Of a DNA stretch of 13,516 bases, positions 13,095 through 13,516 are shown piece after piece. The stretch comes from Lachnospiraceae bacterium UBA3282. GTDB taxonomy: Bacteria; Bacillota; Clostridia; Lachnospirales; Lachnospiraceae. The notes beneath the pieces are model-generated. The model did not search any database and was not told the origin of the DNA. It saw only the letters and a program-made list of their open reading frames with translations. Position 1 is the stretch's first letter, and the number at the start of each line of letters is the position of its first letter. Both the position numbers and the translations under genes were made by a program. Location of the stretch: positions 1 to 13,516 of the forward strand of contig DETS01000028.1 of NCBI GenBank assembly GCA_002361735.1, written 5' to 3'.

Positions 13095-13516
13095 ATGAGA
13101 TTACACAAGAAAGAAAAGGATTGTCTGCAGACGAAAACCATAGGACGCGTTCTTGCGGGGGCTTTGTTGATTGTGATTTTGGCGGCGGCGTGCGGAAAGG
13201 CGGAAACGCCTGAACCGGAACCGGAGCCAGAACCGATTGTGGAGGAGCAGGTGCTCGACGAGCCAGAACCGGAACCGGAGCCAGAACCCGAACCGGAGCT
13301 GACCACAGCCTATCCCGTGATTGGGGAGAGAGAAGAAAAGGACGGTAAGATCCAGAGTTATCTGACGGGACAGTGGACGAAGAAAGAGCAGGCCACGAGG
13401 CGTCCCATTGCGGTGATGATCCCCAATAACGCGCCGGCGATGCCGCAGTACGGGCTTTCCCGTGCGGCGATTATTTATGAGGCGCCTGTGGAAGGACGTA
13501 TTACCCGTCTGATGGC
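13095..13516 (+). CDS. DUF3048 domain lipoprotein (YerB-like), 3' end outside window
   Basis: ATG 13095 follows GGAGGT (13085-13090) and opens a frame that runs to the window end (140 codons seen). Residues 1-33 form a lipoprotein signal: a basic start (RLHKKEK), a hydrophobic core (VLAGALLIVILAA) and the lipobox AAAC with Cys33 as the predicted lipidated residue. A Pro-Glu spacer (about 38-70) follows. From about residue 80 the sequence GKIQSYLTGQW, RRPIAVMIPNN and YEAPVEGRITRLM fits the start of DUF3048, the family of Bacillus subtilis YerB, whose function is not established. The protein should be anchored outside the membrane with the spacer reaching into the wall. A TATAAA at 12992-12997 may be its -10 box, but I see no good -35. 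The terminator upstream argues for separate transcription from the dnaK operon. Confidence 0.85.
   Translation, partial: MRLHKKEKDCLQTKTIGRVLAGALLIVILAAACGKAETPEPEPEPEPIVEEQVLDEPEPEPEPEPEPELTTAYPVIGEREEKDGKIQSYLTGQWTKKEQATRRPIAVMIPNNAPAMPQYGLSRAAIIYEAPVEGRITRLM
13212..13288 (+). repeat. Duplicated Pro-Glu repeat blocks in the lipoprotein spacer
   Basis: An identical 23-nt block occurs at 13212-13234 and 13266-13288. Each is built of 6-bp GAACCG-type units and encodes EPEPEPEP. The blocks are separated by a short acidic stretch (IVEEQVLDE), and the second runs on into more EP pairs. Such rods are rigid and acidic, and their unit number is prone to slippage. Confidence 0.9.

Overview
The window looks like chromosome from a Gram-positive anaerobe of the class Clostridia, most likely Lachnospiraceae. 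The evidence is the hrcA-grpE-dnaK-dnaJ order under a perfect CIRCE operator, purine-rich Shine-Dalgarno sites 5-9 nt before nearly every start, a DUF6465-like protein, a DUF3048 lipoprotein and an Rpn-type nuclease with a GIEK-repeat tail. All confident genes lie on the + strand. No tRNA, rRNA, CRISPR array or insertion sequence was seen.

Region 1 (1-826) is the 3' part of an Rpn family nuclease gene that begins outside the window. Its C-terminal tail has 12-bp repeats, and two in-frame internal ATGs each have a strong ribosome-binding site. This matches the published gene-within-gene design in which the separately translated Rpn C-terminus (RpnS) neutralises the full-length toxin, and it is the most interesting lead here. 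Region 2 (836-4692) holds carbon metabolism: glycerol kinase glpK with its own candidate promoter, then a GH36 alpha-galactosidase whose catalytic residues fall at the same numbers as in Geobacillus AgaA. Region 3 (4693-6760) holds a class I PLP aminotransferase translationally coupled (ATGA overlap) to uppP, the undecaprenyl-diphosphate phosphatase of cell-wall synthesis. Region 4 (6851-7552) is a free-standing unit: a near-consensus promoter, a Lys/Ala-rich protein with AT-hook-like motifs and a DUF6465-like C-terminus, and a terminator.

Region 5 (7565-12984) is the class I heat-shock operon: promoter, CIRCE, hrcA, grpE, dnaK, dnaJ and a strong terminator. HrcA represses from CIRCE; DnaK, DnaJ and GrpE form the Hsp70 folding cycle. 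Two spacers carry large RNA-folding structures: 96 nt of paired hairpins between hrcA and grpE, and a roughly 145-bp imperfect palindrome between grpE and dnaK. They may set segmental mRNA stability or be dispersed palindromic elements. Region 6 (13095 to the end) is the start of a DUF3048 lipoprotein with a Pro-Glu repeat spacer.

Most of the window is conserved housekeeping sequence. The less explained material is the Rpn internal starts, the DUF6465 protein and the two operon spacers.
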